In this document: positions 42,381-50,822 of the stretch, in pieces
Numbering within the stretch: the stretch's first letter is position 1
How the letters are laid out: the number at the start of each line of letters is the position of its first letter
Translations under genes and position numbers: made by a program
Source of the DNA: Priestia koreensis
GTDB taxonomy: Bacteria > Bacillota > Bacilli > Bacillales > Bacillaceae_H
Direction: 5' to 3'
Assembly (NCBI RefSeq): GCF_001274935.1
Contig: NZ_LILC01000002.1
Location: forward strand, 701,924-765,923
DNA: 64,000 nt
Notes under the pieces: model-generated
What the model was told of the DNA's origin: nothing
Seen by the model: only the letters and a program-made list of their open reading frames with translations
Databases searched by the model: none

Positions 42381-43712
42381 TTGGAAGTTTTTAAATTAAT
42401 TATGATTGCAGTATTAATCGCCATCTCAGGTTTTTTTGTGGCGTCTGAGTTTGCAATTGTAAAGGTACGATCATCAAGATTAGACCAGCTCATCGGTGAG
42501 GGAAGTAAGCGGGCTATAGCCGCTAAACGAATGGTAGACAATTTAGATGAATATCTGTCGGCTTGTCAGCTAGGTATTACGCTTACGTCTCTTGGACTAG
42601 GGTGGCTTGGTGAACCAACGGTAGATGAAATAGTTCATCCCCTTTTAACAAAACTAGGTTTACCTGCTTCTGTTTCAGGCATTATTTCGTTTATTATTGC
42701 TTTTGCAGTGATTACGTTTATTCACGTTGTGGTAGGGGAATTAGCACCGAAATCATTTGCCATTCAAAAGGCAGAAAAAATCAGTCTGCTAACGGCACAG
42801 CCGTTAATTTTATTTTATAAGGTCACATATCCATTTATTTGGTTGTTGAACACGTCTGCGCGTGGCGTAACAAAAACATTTGGTTTAGAAGCGGCTAGTG
42901 AACATGATCTAGCGCATACAGAAGAAGAGCTTCGACTCATTCTGTCGGAAAGCTTTAAAAGTGGGGAAATTAATCAGTCAGAATTTAAATACGTGAATAA
43001 CATTTTTGAATTCGACGAGCGCCTTGCAAAAGAAATTATGGTGCCCAGAAAAGAGATTATTGCCCTCGATCAAGAAAAAACGATCCGTGAAAACATTGAA
43101 GTGATTCGCGAGGAGAAGTTTACTCGCTATCCCGTTATTGAAGGGGATAAAGACCACGTAATCGGATTAGTGAATATGAAAGAAATTTATACAGACCTGG
43201 TAATGAACGGGGTCAAAAAAGATCATTCCATTCATGATTATGTTCGTCCAGTGATTCAAGTCATTGAAACGATTGCGATTCATGACTTATTGATTAAAAT
43301 GCAAAAGGAACGTACTCATATGGCTGTGTTAGTCGATGAGTACGGTGGAACGGCAGGTCTTGTAACGGTAGAGGATATCCTAGAAGAAATCGTCGGTGAC
43401 ATTCGAGATGAATTCGATACGGATGAACAAGCTGAAATTCAAAAGATTAATGAAAACAAAACGCTGTTAGATGGAAAGGTTCTGATCTCAGAGGTTAATG
43501 ATCTGTTTGACCTTGAAATCGATGATACCGAAATGGACACGATTGGCGGCTGGATTCTCTCAGAAGAGTTTGAAATTCAAGAGGGAGATAGTTTGACCGC
43601 AGGAAGCTATCGTTTCAAAATTAAAGAGCTAGATGGTCATCATATAAAGTGGATCGAAGCAACGCATGATCCAGCTTTAGAAGAAAAAAACAGTGAGAAT
43701 GTCGAAGTGTAA
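42381..43712 (+). CDS. CNNM/CorC-type transporter (HlyC/CorC family)
   Basis: 443 residues from TTG 42381, behind CGGAG. A DUF21 membrane domain (about 1-190, with SGFFVASEFAIVKVRSSRLD and CQLGITLTSLGLGWLGEPTV) is followed by paired CBS domains (about 200-330, VPRKEIIALD, LVDEYGGTAGLVTVEDILEE) and a CorC/HlyC domain (about 345-430). Relatives such as B. subtilis YhdP/MpfA export magnesium; others are called hemolysins without evidence. The 258-base leader has hairpins but I see no recognisable magnesium riboswitch. Confidence 0.9.
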   Translation: MEVFKLIMIAVLIAISGFFVASEFAIVKVRSSRLDQLIGEGSKRAIAAKRMVDNLDEYLSACQLGITLTSLGLGWLGEPTVDEIVHPLLTKLGLPASVSGIISFIIAFAVITFIHVVVGELAPKSFAIQKAEKISLLTAQPLILFYKVTYPFIWLLNTSARGVTKTFGLEAASEHDLAHTEEELRLILSESFKSGEINQSEFKYVNNIFEFDERLAKEIMVPRKEIIALDQEKTIRENIEVIREEKFTRYPVIEGDKDHVIGLVNMKEIYTDLVMNGVKKDHSIHDYVRPVIQVIETIAIHDLLIKMQKERTHMAVLVDEYGGTAGLVTVEDILEEIVGDIRDEFDTDEQAEIQKINENKTLLDGKVLISEVNDLFDLEIDDTEMDTIGGWILSEEFEIQEGDSLTAGSYRFKIKELDGHHIKWIEATHDPALEEKNSENVEV

Positions 43713-43713
43713 A

Positions 43714-43746
43714 AATGTGAGCCTAATCTGGCTCACATTTTTTTTA
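43714..43746 (+). terminator. CNNM gene terminator
   Basis: AAATGTGAGCC pairs with GGCTCACATTTTTTTT. Confidence 0.9.
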
Positions 43747-43756
43747 TGGAAATCAA

Positions 43757-43806
43757 TTGCATATTTTTGGTTATTAGACTATTATCTAATTAGATAATAG
43801 TCTAAT
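43757..43806. promoter_or_regulatory. Promoter overlapped by a perfect 34-bp palindromic operator
   Basis: TTGCAT (43757-43762) and TATTAT (43780-43785) are 17 bases apart. The -10 lies inside a perfect palindrome of 34 bp at 43773-43806, whose left half is ATTAGACTATTATCTAA. The palindrome ends just before the ribosome site of the ArsR-type gene, so repression by its own product is likely. Confidence 0.75.
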
Positions 43807-43819
43807 GAAGGAGAATAAC

Positions 43820-44401
43820 ATGCAGTTAAACCGATTAGTCGCTTTTCACAAAACAATGGGAGACACGACACGTATTCGTATTTTAATGTTGCTGACAAAT
43901 GGACCTCTTCACGGTCAGGCGATTGCAGGGAAACTAGGATTGACGGCTCCGACAATTACACATCACATGAACAAATTAAAGGAAATCGGAGCCATTTATC
44001 AGAGGCGAGAAGGAAATACCATTTACTTTTATTTGGATAAAAAGTCATTGGAATTCAGTTCAAACGCGCTTCTAAAAATGATTATGGAAGGGGAAGAGGG
44101 GAAATTGACCAAATCAAAACAAGGGGAATACGAGCTGATTGTGCAAAACTTCTTACAAGGAGACGGACGTCTAAAAACAATTCCCGCACAGCGTAAGAAA
44201 AAACAAATTATTTTACGGTACATGATGAGAAGCTTTGAAAAAGGACGAAAATATGAGGAAAAAGAAATTAATGAACACATTAAACGATTTCATGATGACT
44301 ATGCGACTATTCGACGCGAGTTTATTATGAGCAACATGATGTACCGTGAAAATGGTATATACGAAGTGAATCCTGAAGAGCTGTGGACGTCTATCGAGTA
44401 A
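43820..44401 (+). CDS. ArsR-type regulator with DUF2087 domain
   Basis: 193 residues from ATG 43820, behind AAGGAG; an in-frame ATG at 43805 lies in the operator. The N-terminal winged helix (about 1-75: MGDTTRIRILMLLTNGPLHG, APTITHHMNKLKEIGAIYQR) is ArsR-like with no obvious metal-binding Cys motif. The C-terminal DUF2087 domain (about 115-190) has IILRYMMRSFEKGRKYEEKE and DYATIRREFI. Target and inducer are unknown; the palindrome upstream points to autorepression. The 57-residue gene downstream may be in the same transcript. Confidence 0.88.
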   Translation: MQLNRLVAFHKTMGDTTRIRILMLLTNGPLHGQAIAGKLGLTAPTITHHMNKLKEIGAIYQRREGNTIYFYLDKKSLEFSSNALLKMIMEGEEGKLTKSKQGEYELIVQNFLQGDGRLKTIPAQRKKKQIILRYMMRSFEKGRKYEEKEINEHIKRFHDDYATIRREFIMSNMMYRENGIYEVNPEELWTSIE

Positions 44402-44479
44402 GTAAAAACAGATTGGATTAACAAATGTGAAAAAGGGGTACACCACTATTAACATAACGTTTTATGGAGGTAATAGGTG

Positions 44480-44653
44480 ATGAAAGCATTTGTCGTACAA
44501 TATACAGATCGTGAAACGAGAGAACGCGTATTTGATGGTCCTGTCTTTGGAACAGAAGAAGAAGCGATGGAGGCACAGCGCAAGCTCGAAGAAAAAGGGC
44601 ATTTTGACGTAATTGTTGAAAGCGAAAATGACATTCAGCTGGATCGAGAATAA
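44480..44653 (+). CDS. 57-residue acidic protein
   Basis: ATG 44480 with TATGGAGGTAATAGG before it. The sequence MKAFVVQYTDRETRERVFDG, then GTEEEAMEAQRKLEEKG and a DVIVES strand, suggests a small beta-alpha-beta domain. The function is unknown. It follows the ArsR-DUF2087 gene by 78 bases with no terminator between, so co-transcription is possible. Confidence 0.72.
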   Translation: MKAFVVQYTDRETRERVFDGPVFGTEEEAMEAQRKLEEKGHFDVIVESENDIQLDRE

Positions 44654-44655
44654 CG

Positions 44656-44693
44656 CCACAAAAAAACCACGCATTTGCGTGGTTTTTTTGTGG
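44656..44693. terminator. Bidirectional terminator
   Basis: CCACAAAAAAACCACGC pairs perfectly with its complement around ATTT, between the 57-residue gene and the RodA/FtsW gene. Confidence 0.92.
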
Positions 44694-44705
44694 TAATCAT
44701 TACTC

Positions 44706-45872
44706 TTATTCTGAACCGAACATATAACGCTTGTAGTGAAACGAAACGCCGAATATGAGTCCCATTGCAAACATATTTCCCATTAGTGAGCTTCCCCCAT
44801 ATGAAACAAATGGAAGAGGAATTCCCGTAATTGGAAGAACTTGAATGGTCATCCCAATATTCTGGAATACGTGGAACGAAACAAGAGCAATAACGCCCGT
44901 ACATAAGTATGAATTGAATTCGTTACGCGTTTCGAGTCCAAGTTTAATTAAGTAATAGACAAGCACAAAGAACAGACTGATAACGACACTTCCACCGATA
45001 AACCCAAACTCTTCGCCAATTACAGCGAAGATGAAGTCTGTATGCCCTTCAGGGAGGTATACCATGCCTTTTGTAAACCCTCTGCCGTTAACCATACCAG
45101 AACCGATTGCATTAAGGGATTTAATTAAGTGATAGCCATCTGATCCGCTATAGTTGTAAGGGTCTACCCACGAATAAATTCGCCCTAATTGATATGTTTT
45201 TAATCCCAACACATTTTTAACAAAGGAAGGAAAATAAACAACGAGAGATAGAATTCCTACGCCTAAAGCAGCGATGGATGAAAAAATCGGCACAATAATT
45301 TTCCACGAAATTCCCGAAACGAATACCATTCCTGTGAAGATGGCAATCATTACAAGCCCGGTTCCTAAATCCGGCTGCTGCATGACGAGCAACCACGGAA
45401 CTAACAGCGTTAATCCAAGCTTAAATAGTAACAAAATATCTTCTCGGAACGAGCGAATTCGGTATTTTTCATTGTGTTTCACAATGACGTTACTAAGCGC
45501 AATAATTAAAAACACTTTCATAAATTCTGACGGTTGCAGGGAACCAATTCCAGGAAGTTGGAACCAGCTTTTTGCACCGTTCACTTCGTGTGCAATTGAA
45601 TCTGGTGCTACGATTAGAAACGTCAAAATCAAAAGTCCAAGCCCATACATATACCAGGACAGCTTTTGAAGCTGATCGGAATCTAAAAGCATTACTCCTC
45701 CAGCAATTGCTGCTCCTACGATATACCAAACAATTTGTTTCACGACAAAGTTTTCATCATATTGTCCTAAATGTTGAGCGCTATATATTGCCGTACAGCT
45801 TACACAAAAGAACAAAAAGAGGATGAATGCTAAGTTCCAATCAAATCTACTAATGTTGTTATTATTACCCAT
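44706..45872 (-). CDS. RodA/FtsW/SpoVE-family SEDS protein
   Basis: 388 residues, about ten spans. SEDS motifs are visible: NGAKSWFQLPGIGSLQPSEF, QQPDLGTGLVMIAIF with the essential Asp, LPEGHTDFIFAVIGEEFGF, and VLPITGIPLPFVSYGGSSLM. SEDS proteins are peptidoglycan glycosyltransferases working with class B penicillin-binding proteins. The NIGM-TIQVLP stretch is more like RodA than FtsW; no penicillin-binding protein gene is adjacent. Bacillus genomes carry several paralogues, so I give no symbol. Confidence 0.9.
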   Translation of the reverse strand: MGNNNNISRFDWNLAFILFLFFCVSCTAIYSAQHLGQYDENFVVKQIVWYIVGAAIAGGVMLLDSDQLQKLSWYMYGLGLLILTFLIVAPDSIAHEVNGAKSWFQLPGIGSLQPSEFMKVFLIIALSNVIVKHNEKYRIRSFREDILLLFKLGLTLLVPWLLVMQQPDLGTGLVMIAIFTGMVFVSGISWKIIVPIFSSIAALGVGILSLVVYFPSFVKNVLGLKTYQLGRIYSWVDPYNYSGSDGYHLIKSLNAIGSGMVNGRGFTKGMVYLPEGHTDFIFAVIGEEFGFIGGSVVISLFFVLVYYLIKLGLETRNEFNSYLCTGVIALVSFHVFQNIGMTIQVLPITGIPLPFVSYGGSSLMGNMFAMGLIFGVSFHYKRYMFGSE

Positions 45873-46082
45873 TTTCTCACCTAACAGCCTTCAGTTTTAA
45901 AACAAATACAGCTACTTATTATACAGGAATCCCTCTCGAACATAAATAGTCTGTACTTAACAATTTTATATATAATATTGGCATTTTACCAATGATAACT
46001 ATGAATATTCGTTAAAAAGGACTAAATCTAGTAAATGTTGCATATAAATTAACTAGTAAGAAAGAGTAGGAGAGGAGAACCC

Positions 46083-46628
46083 ATGTTGAAACAAGAGCTG
46101 ATTATCGTACTTATTTTACTGTCCTTTGCTTGTCTAATCAACTATTATCTTGCAAAGTTTTCTACGTACACGACAAGAAAACATGGAAGAATGATTGCAG
46201 CCCTAATAGGATTCACGCATGGATTGTTCGCAAGTGTTTGCCTTTCCTATTTATGGGACCAGCCATATCAATATGCTGCTTCAATTGGAATTATTGTTGG
46301 TGTAGGAACGGGATGGTATACGGGCATCTATTCAACCTCTACAGCCATTGTAAACGGCGTTATAGCTGGTGTAGTTGGCGGGGGAATAGGAGCATATATA
46401 ATGGGAAACATTCATCCTTTTTTTGCGCCGCTTCTTTATATGAGTGCATCAATTTTTCTATTTGTCATTTTTTTTCTTCTTTTAGCCTATGTGCTCTATA
46501 AAATTCCGGTGGATCAATCTGTTTTCGTCAAACGGATCATTCAGCATCCCTTTTTAGTAGGACCTCTTCTAGTTATCGTATTTTATGGCTATCAGTGGAT
46601 AGAAAATCGCTGGAATAACAACAAGTAA
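46083..46628 (+). CDS. Multi-span membrane protein, unknown
   Basis: 181 residues with about six spans (7-25, 39-58, 68-85, 87-106, 113-138, 153-171). Gly-rich turns are notable: IIVGVGTGWYTGIYS and GVIAGVVGGGIGAYIMG, the kind seen in small transporters or channels. Start ATG 46083 follows AGGAGAGGAG. The family is not recognised. It is a single gene. Confidence 0.75.
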   Translation: MLKQELIIVLILLSFACLINYYLAKFSTYTTRKHGRMIAALIGFTHGLFASVCLSYLWDQPYQYAASIGIIVGVGTGWYTGIYSTSTAIVNGVIAGVVGGGIGAYIMGNIHPFFAPLLYMSASIFLFVIFFLLLAYVLYKIPVDQSVFVKRIIQHPFLVGPLLVIVFYGYQWIENRWNNNK

Positions 46629-46723
46629 GTGCCATATATTTCGTGGTTATTCAAACGAATTTTCAAGAAGACGATGAAAGTATTTGACGTCTATCAAAAT
46701 ATATGAAATAATAAGTTTCGAAA

Positions 46724-46770
46724 TCGAGATAACTCAATTGAGGATATATGTTAACTAACTATTATCTCGA
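46724..46770. promoter_or_regulatory. azoR promoter flanked by a 9-bp inverted repeat
   Basis: TCGAGATAA (46724-46732) and its exact complement TTATCTCGA (46762-46770) flank TTGAGG (46738-46743) and overlap TATTAT (46760-46765), which are 16 bases apart. The half-site TATCTCGA resembles, from memory, operators of the MhqR-type quinone sensors that control azoR2 and mhq genes in B. subtilis. Confidence 0.55.
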
Positions 46771-46810
46771 ACCAAGACTATTTTACAACAAGAACTAGGA
46801 GATGAATATA

Positions 46811-47437
46811 ATGGCAAACGTATTATATGTAAAAGCAAATCCAAAAGCAGACGAAGCATCTTTTTCAGCACGTCTTGCAAACCAATTTTTAGATGCTTAT
46901 TCAACAGAGCATCCAGCAGATAAAGTAGAAATGCTTGATCTTTACTCTACTAATCTTCCATTAATCGATGCTGACGTATTAGGCGCATGGGGCAAACTTG
47001 CTGAAGGTGCTGAATTATCAGCTGAAGAAGCGGCTAAAGTAAGTCGTTTAGGTGAGCTTGTGGATCAATTTGTAGCAGCTGATAAAGTTGTTTTTTCTGC
47101 TCCAATGTGGAACTTTGGTTTCCCACCGTTATTAAAAGCATACATTGATGCTGTAGCGGTATCAGGGAAAACATTCCAATATACAGAGCAAGGACCTGTT
47201 GGTTTAGTAGGAGACAAAAAAGTAGTTCTTCTTGAAGCACGCGGAGGCATCTATTCTGAAGGCCCTGCTGCTGAATTAGAGCATACACAAAGCTTCTTTA
47301 AAACGGTAATGGGATTCTTCGGTATTACAGACGTAACGGTTATTGCAACGGAAGGTATGGCTGCTGCTCCTGAACAAGCGGAAGCGATCTTTGAAAAAGC
47401 TGTTACAGAAGCAAAAGCAGTTGCAAGCAAATTTTAA
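46811..47437 (+). CDS. azoR: FMN-dependent NADH azoreductase
   Basis: 208 residues from ATG 46811, behind AGGAG. The flavodoxin-like fold begins ANVLYVKANPKADEASFSAR; the FMN loop is FSAPMWNFGFPPLLKAYIDA; EARGGIYSEGPAAELEHTQS is the second flavin contact. These dimeric enzymes reduce azo compounds and quinones with NADH, protecting against electrophiles. The upstream inverted repeat suggests quinone-responsive control. It ends in a terminator. Confidence 0.93.
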   Translation: MANVLYVKANPKADEASFSARLANQFLDAYSTEHPADKVEMLDLYSTNLPLIDADVLGAWGKLAEGAELSAEEAAKVSRLGELVDQFVAADKVVFSAPMWNFGFPPLLKAYIDAVAVSGKTFQYTEQGPVGLVGDKKVVLLEARGGIYSEGPAAELEHTQSFFKTVMGFFGITDVTVIATEGMAAAPEQAEAIFEKAVTEAKAVASKF

Positions 47438-47457
47438 TTTCTCAACTATCCATTGAC

Positions 47458-47490
47458 AAAGGCGGCCTTTTAGAAGGTCGTCTTTTTTTT
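47458..47490 (+). terminator. azoR terminator
   Basis: AAAGGCGGCCTT pairs with AAGGTCGTC (with G-U pairs), then eight T. Confidence 0.82.
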
Positions 47491-47708
47491 ATGTGCGCGT
47501 GGAAAAAAATCCTTAATTGAAAAAAGGCTGACTTTTTAAAAGAGAAAAACGATTGAAAAAATAGCTCTATTTCATCTATTAAAGATAAGCAAAAAGGTGT
47601 AAAATGCTATTGAAAAGTCTGTTCGTTTCAAAATGCATATTTAAAAGCAGCATTGCTATGAATAGCACTTACACAGGTTAATTATTTTATTGAAGAAAAG
47701 GTGAGAAC

Positions 47709-48770
47709 ATGATGCTTCGATATGGACCTGACCATAAAACCGAAATGTTCTTTTCGTTGTTACGATGGATTTTCCTTACTATAGCAGCTATTATTTTTTA
47801 TATTCCCTCGTTCCGTCACATGCTGTCACTCGAATTGAGAGCGTTCTCATATTTATTTTGGATGGGTCTTATTTATATGAGCATTACGCAAGTGTGTTTG
47901 CGGTGGTATAAGCAAAAGGGACGAATTTTTACCACGATTACATATGGGGGCGTATTGTTTGATTTTGTAGCAGCGATCTGGCTTATGATTCTAACAGGTG
48001 GGGTTACGAGCTTTTTCTTCCCCGTTGCTTACTTAATTGTGATGCATGCAACCATTTATTGGGGGAAAAGAGGTAGTTTTATAAGCGTTACAGGCATTAT
48101 CTGTGGATACGTATTTATTTATTTTTACCTTGAACAATATCAATATGACGATAAAACATTTTTCTTATGTTTAAATCTCAGTTTTTTGGTTTTACTCGGC
48201 TTGTTGGGAAGTATGCTAGTGGCAAGAGAAAGACAGCATCATAGCGAGAAAATGTGGTTTCAAGAAGCAGCTCTTCATGATTATTTAAGCGGGTTGCCCA
48301 ATCACCGTGCATTTCAGGAGGAGCTTCAAGACTCTATTTATGCTAAAAAGCCATTTCTGCTCGTTATGTGTGACTTAGACCATTTCAAAGCAATTAATGA
48401 TCAATATGGGCATGTTGTAGGTGATGAGGTTATTAAACGCGCGGCTGCTGTGTTAAAAGATTGTGGGCACCTAGCAAAAGGTCAAGCCTTTCGCTACGGG
48501 GGAGAAGAGTTTTCGCTTTTACTACCTCTCAAATGCAAAGATAGATTAAGAGAGCTTTTAAAAGAAGCGGGAAGCAGCTTGCAAAATATAACGATACTGG
48601 ATCATACCTTCACTGTCACCATGAGCTTCGGCGTTGCAATCGGAACGGTGAATCAAACGGCTCAGGAAATTGTGAAGGAAGCGGACGATTTATTATATGA
48701 AGCAAAGGAAGCTGGGCGAAATTGCATGGTCATTCAAAATCCAAAAAACTATGAAGTGGTTGGTTTTTAA
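47709..48770 (+). CDS. Membrane GGDEF diguanylate cyclase
   Basis: 353 residues. Five or six spans fill the first 175; the GGDEF domain follows (about 190-345). The signature is RYGGEEFSLLLPL, an active GGEEF variant; CDLDHFKAINDQYGHVVGDE has the metal-binding Asp. It should make cyclic di-GMP, which controls motility and matrix in Bacillus. I see no RxxD product-inhibition site five residues before GGEEF. The membrane part probably senses a signal. Start ATG 47709 has AAAGGTGAG upstream. Confidence 0.9.
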   Translation: MMLRYGPDHKTEMFFSLLRWIFLTIAAIIFYIPSFRHMLSLELRAFSYLFWMGLIYMSITQVCLRWYKQKGRIFTTITYGGVLFDFVAAIWLMILTGGVTSFFFPVAYLIVMHATIYWGKRGSFISVTGIICGYVFIYFYLEQYQYDDKTFFLCLNLSFLVLLGLLGSMLVARERQHHSEKMWFQEAALHDYLSGLPNHRAFQEELQDSIYAKKPFLLVMCDLDHFKAINDQYGHVVGDEVIKRAAAVLKDCGHLAKGQAFRYGGEEFSLLLPLKCKDRLRELLKEAGSSLQNITILDHTFTVTMSFGVAIGTVNQTAQEIVKEADDLLYEAKEAGRNCMVIQNPKNYEVVGF

Positions 48771-48889
48771 ACCATTACGAGCGTTCGCGGGGGCTTTTCG
48801 TTGCGAGGCGACATGAATCGTGGTTAAATTTAACATGTAAATATTTTATGAACTTTCAAAAACATCAGGTCAATCTAGGAGGAATAGAG

Positions 48890-49384
48890 ATGTTCAAAAA
48901 ACTATTTGGAAAAGAAAAAAAGAAAGAAGACACGTTGATTGCGCCGCTAACGGGCAAAATTGTTTCATTAGAAGAGGTTCCAGATCCAGTTTTTGCACAA
49001 AAAATGATGGGGGACGGATTTGCGATTGAACCAGCAGAAGGAGATGTTGTTTCTCCTGTAGACGGTGAAGTTGTTCAATTGTTTCACACGAAGCATGCCA
49101 TTGGTCTTAAAACAGAGGCAGGAACAGAAATTTTAATCCATATTGGTCTTGAAACAGTCGCAATGGAAGGTGAAGGGTTTCAAGCCTACATTAAGCAGGG
49201 CGATCATGTAAAAGTGGGAGATCCACTTGTATCTTTTGATTTGGACTTAGTGAAACAAAAGGCCAAAAGCACCATTACACCAGTAGTCATTACGAATAGT
49301 GAGGTTGTAACTTCTTTTGACGTCATTGCTAGTGGGAACGTAGCAAAAGGAAAAACGGAAAGCGCAACTGTAGTACTAAAGTAA
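48890..49384 (+). CDS. PTS glucose-type IIA protein
   Basis: 164 residues from ATG 48890, with CTAGGAGGAATAGAG before it. This is a single IIA domain (PF00358 type). The phospho-acceptor His is in EILIHIGLETVAMEGEGF, the second His in FHTKHAIGLKTE, and VVSPVDGEVVQL precedes them. B. subtilis YpqE is a stand-alone protein of this size. It accepts phosphate from HPr and passes it to a membrane IIBC, or acts in regulation. No IIBC gene is near. Confidence 0.92.
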   Translation: MFKKLFGKEKKKEDTLIAPLTGKIVSLEEVPDPVFAQKMMGDGFAIEPAEGDVVSPVDGEVVQLFHTKHAIGLKTEAGTEILIHIGLETVAMEGEGFQAYIKQGDHVKVGDPLVSFDLDLVKQKAKSTITPVVITNSEVVTSFDVIASGNVAKGKTESATVVLK

Positions 49385-49397
49385 ACATTTAGACGCG

Positions 49398-49433
49398 AAG
49401 AGTGTGGATATATTACTATTCACGCTCTTTTTT
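49398..49433 (+). terminator. Probable PTS IIA terminator
   Basis: AAGAGTG pairs with CACGCTCTT with one bulge, then seven T. Confidence 0.5.
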
Positions 49434-49667
49434 TATTTTTACTTGGAACACTCACAAATTTTATTGGGGTACGTAGGAGTGAACTTTGCATTGTAAATAT
49501 TCGTTTGGTACAATTCGAACAGGAATTAATGATGTCAATAGCGAATGTTTTTACATAAGTAAGGCGAAATAATGAAAACGTTATGAAAAAATTTCATTAT
49601 TCTATCGAAAATGTGAAGTGATATGGTACAATGATAGACGATATTGTCAGTGAAAGCGAGTTGTGAC

Positions 49668-49940
49668 ATGGAATTGACACATGATTTAATTTTATATATC
49701 CCATATATTACGATGATCTTGATCTTTGTAATGGGTTATTACCTCTACGATGGTTCTCGTCGTTCTTTTGTCCACTCTCAGTGTGTACAAGTTCGGCAAG
49801 AAGCCTTGGCACATAACTGTACAACACTTATTTTGCAACGTTTATCGCGAATTTCATATATTTTTATCAAGAAACCCGTGAAAGAGCGAAGCAAGTCTAA
49901 CGGTGATGAGGAAGATCCTTTCCTTCTCTTATACATCTAA
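49668..49940 (+). CDS. mifM: MifM-like translation-arrest leader of yidC2
   Basis: 90 residues from ATG 49668 (GTG 49644 is in frame but less likely). One N-terminal membrane span (about 8-25) is followed by a basic region and an acidic cluster near the end (RISYIFIKKPVKERSKSN, then GDEEDP). B. subtilis MifM is a leader of about this size with the same layout: an N-terminal span, a basic arrest region starting Arg-Ile, and Asp-Glu-Glu-Asp. It lies directly before yidC2 and senses membrane insertion. The yidC2 ribosome site here can pair with the codons just after the acidic cluster. The symbol is by analogy. Confidence 0.7.
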   Translation: MELTHDLILYIPYITMILIFVMGYYLYDGSRRSFVHSQCVQVRQEALAHNCTTLILQRLSRISYIFIKKPVKERSKSNGDEEDPFLLLYI

Positions 49941-49971
49941 ATTTAACTGAACTATTTTACCTGGAGGAAAG
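49918..49971 (+). promoter_or_regulatory. Helix that hides the yidC2 ribosome-binding site
   Basis: CTTTCCTTC (49918-49926, in the leader's last codons) can pair over nine positions with GGAGGAAAG (49963-49971, the yidC2 Shine-Dalgarno), with one G-U. A ribosome stalled on the acidic codons 49905-49919 would cover the left strand and free the site. Confidence 0.7.
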
Positions 49972-49974
49972 AGA

Positions 49975-50730
49975 ATGAAGAAAAAGTTATTTTTATTAGT
50001 AGGTATGCTGTTGCTAGTCCTGACGGGCTGTAACATGAAAGAACCAATTACACCAGACAGCACAGGTGTATGGAACGAATACTTCGTTTATCCAATGTCT
50101 GTCGCGTTACAAAAAGTAGCAGAATTTGCGGGTGGAAACTTCGGTCTTTCCATTATTATCGTTACAATTATTATTCGTCTCGTTCTTTTACCGCTGATCA
50201 TTAGACAGCAACGAAGCACAATGGCGATGCAAGCGTTACGTCCAGAAATGGAAAAACTTCGTGAGAAATATCCATCTAAAGACATGGAATCACAACAAAA
50301 GCTACAAAAAGAAATGATGGAGCTTTATAAAACATATAAAATCAATCCAGTGGCTGGTTGTTTACCAATTTTCATTCAAATGCCAATTATCATGGCGTTC
50401 TATTATGCGATTGGTCGTACAAAGGTTATTGCAACGCATGACTTCTTATGGTTCAGTCTTGGTCACCCAGACCCTTATTATATCTTACCGGTCGTTGCAG
50501 CTATTACGACGTTCTTACAAATCCGTGTCAGCATGACGGATGAAATGCCGCCACAAATGAAGATTACGATGTATATTATGCCACTCTTCGTTTTAATTGC
50601 CGGACTTTCTTTACCATCCGCTCTAGCTCTTTACTGGGTAGTAGGTAACTGCTTCGGTATGGCACAAGGTTTATACTTGAAAAAACGTATGACGCTTTTA
50701 AAAGCAAAAGATGCAAACAAAACATCTTAA
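49975..50730 (+). CDS. yidC2: Membrane protein insertase YidC2 (YqjG-like)
   Basis: 251 residues. A lipoprotein signal ends LTGC with Cys19. Five spans follow; the conserved Arg of the insertase groove is in IVTIIIRLVLLPLIIRQQRS. Other family stretches are NPVAGCLPIFIQMPIIMAFY and LPSALALYWVVGNCF. It inserts membrane proteins with or without Sec. B. subtilis has SpoIIIJ (constitutive) and YidC2 (induced through MifM); the leader upstream points to the latter. Start ATG 49975 follows GGAGGAAAGAGA. The gene ends at a strong terminator. Confidence 0.92.
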   Translation: MKKKLFLLVGMLLLVLTGCNMKEPITPDSTGVWNEYFVYPMSVALQKVAEFAGGNFGLSIIIVTIIIRLVLLPLIIRQQRSTMAMQALRPEMEKLREKYPSKDMESQQKLQKEMMELYKTYKINPVAGCLPIFIQMPIIMAFYYAIGRTKVIATHDFLWFSLGHPDPYYILPVVAAITTFLQIRVSMTDEMPPQMKITMYIMPLFVLIAGLSLPSALALYWVVGNCFGMAQGLYLKKRMTLLKAKDANKTS

Positions 50731-50731
50731 T

Positions 50732-50768
50732 GAAAAAAGCATTGGGGAACTTTCTCCAATGCTTTTTT
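50732..50768 (+). terminator. yidC2 terminator
   Basis: GAAAAAAGCATTGG pairs with CCAATGCTTTTTTC. Confidence 0.9.
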
Positions 50769-50822
50769 CATAACCAGTACGTGATCAGTTGGATAAGCAT
50801 ATGCTGAGAGGATGGAGAGATC

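Noticed and set aside
45274-45826. Long plus-strand frames opposite the RodA/FtsW gene
   Set aside because: Shadow frames of a clear SEDS protein on the other strand; no ribosome sites.
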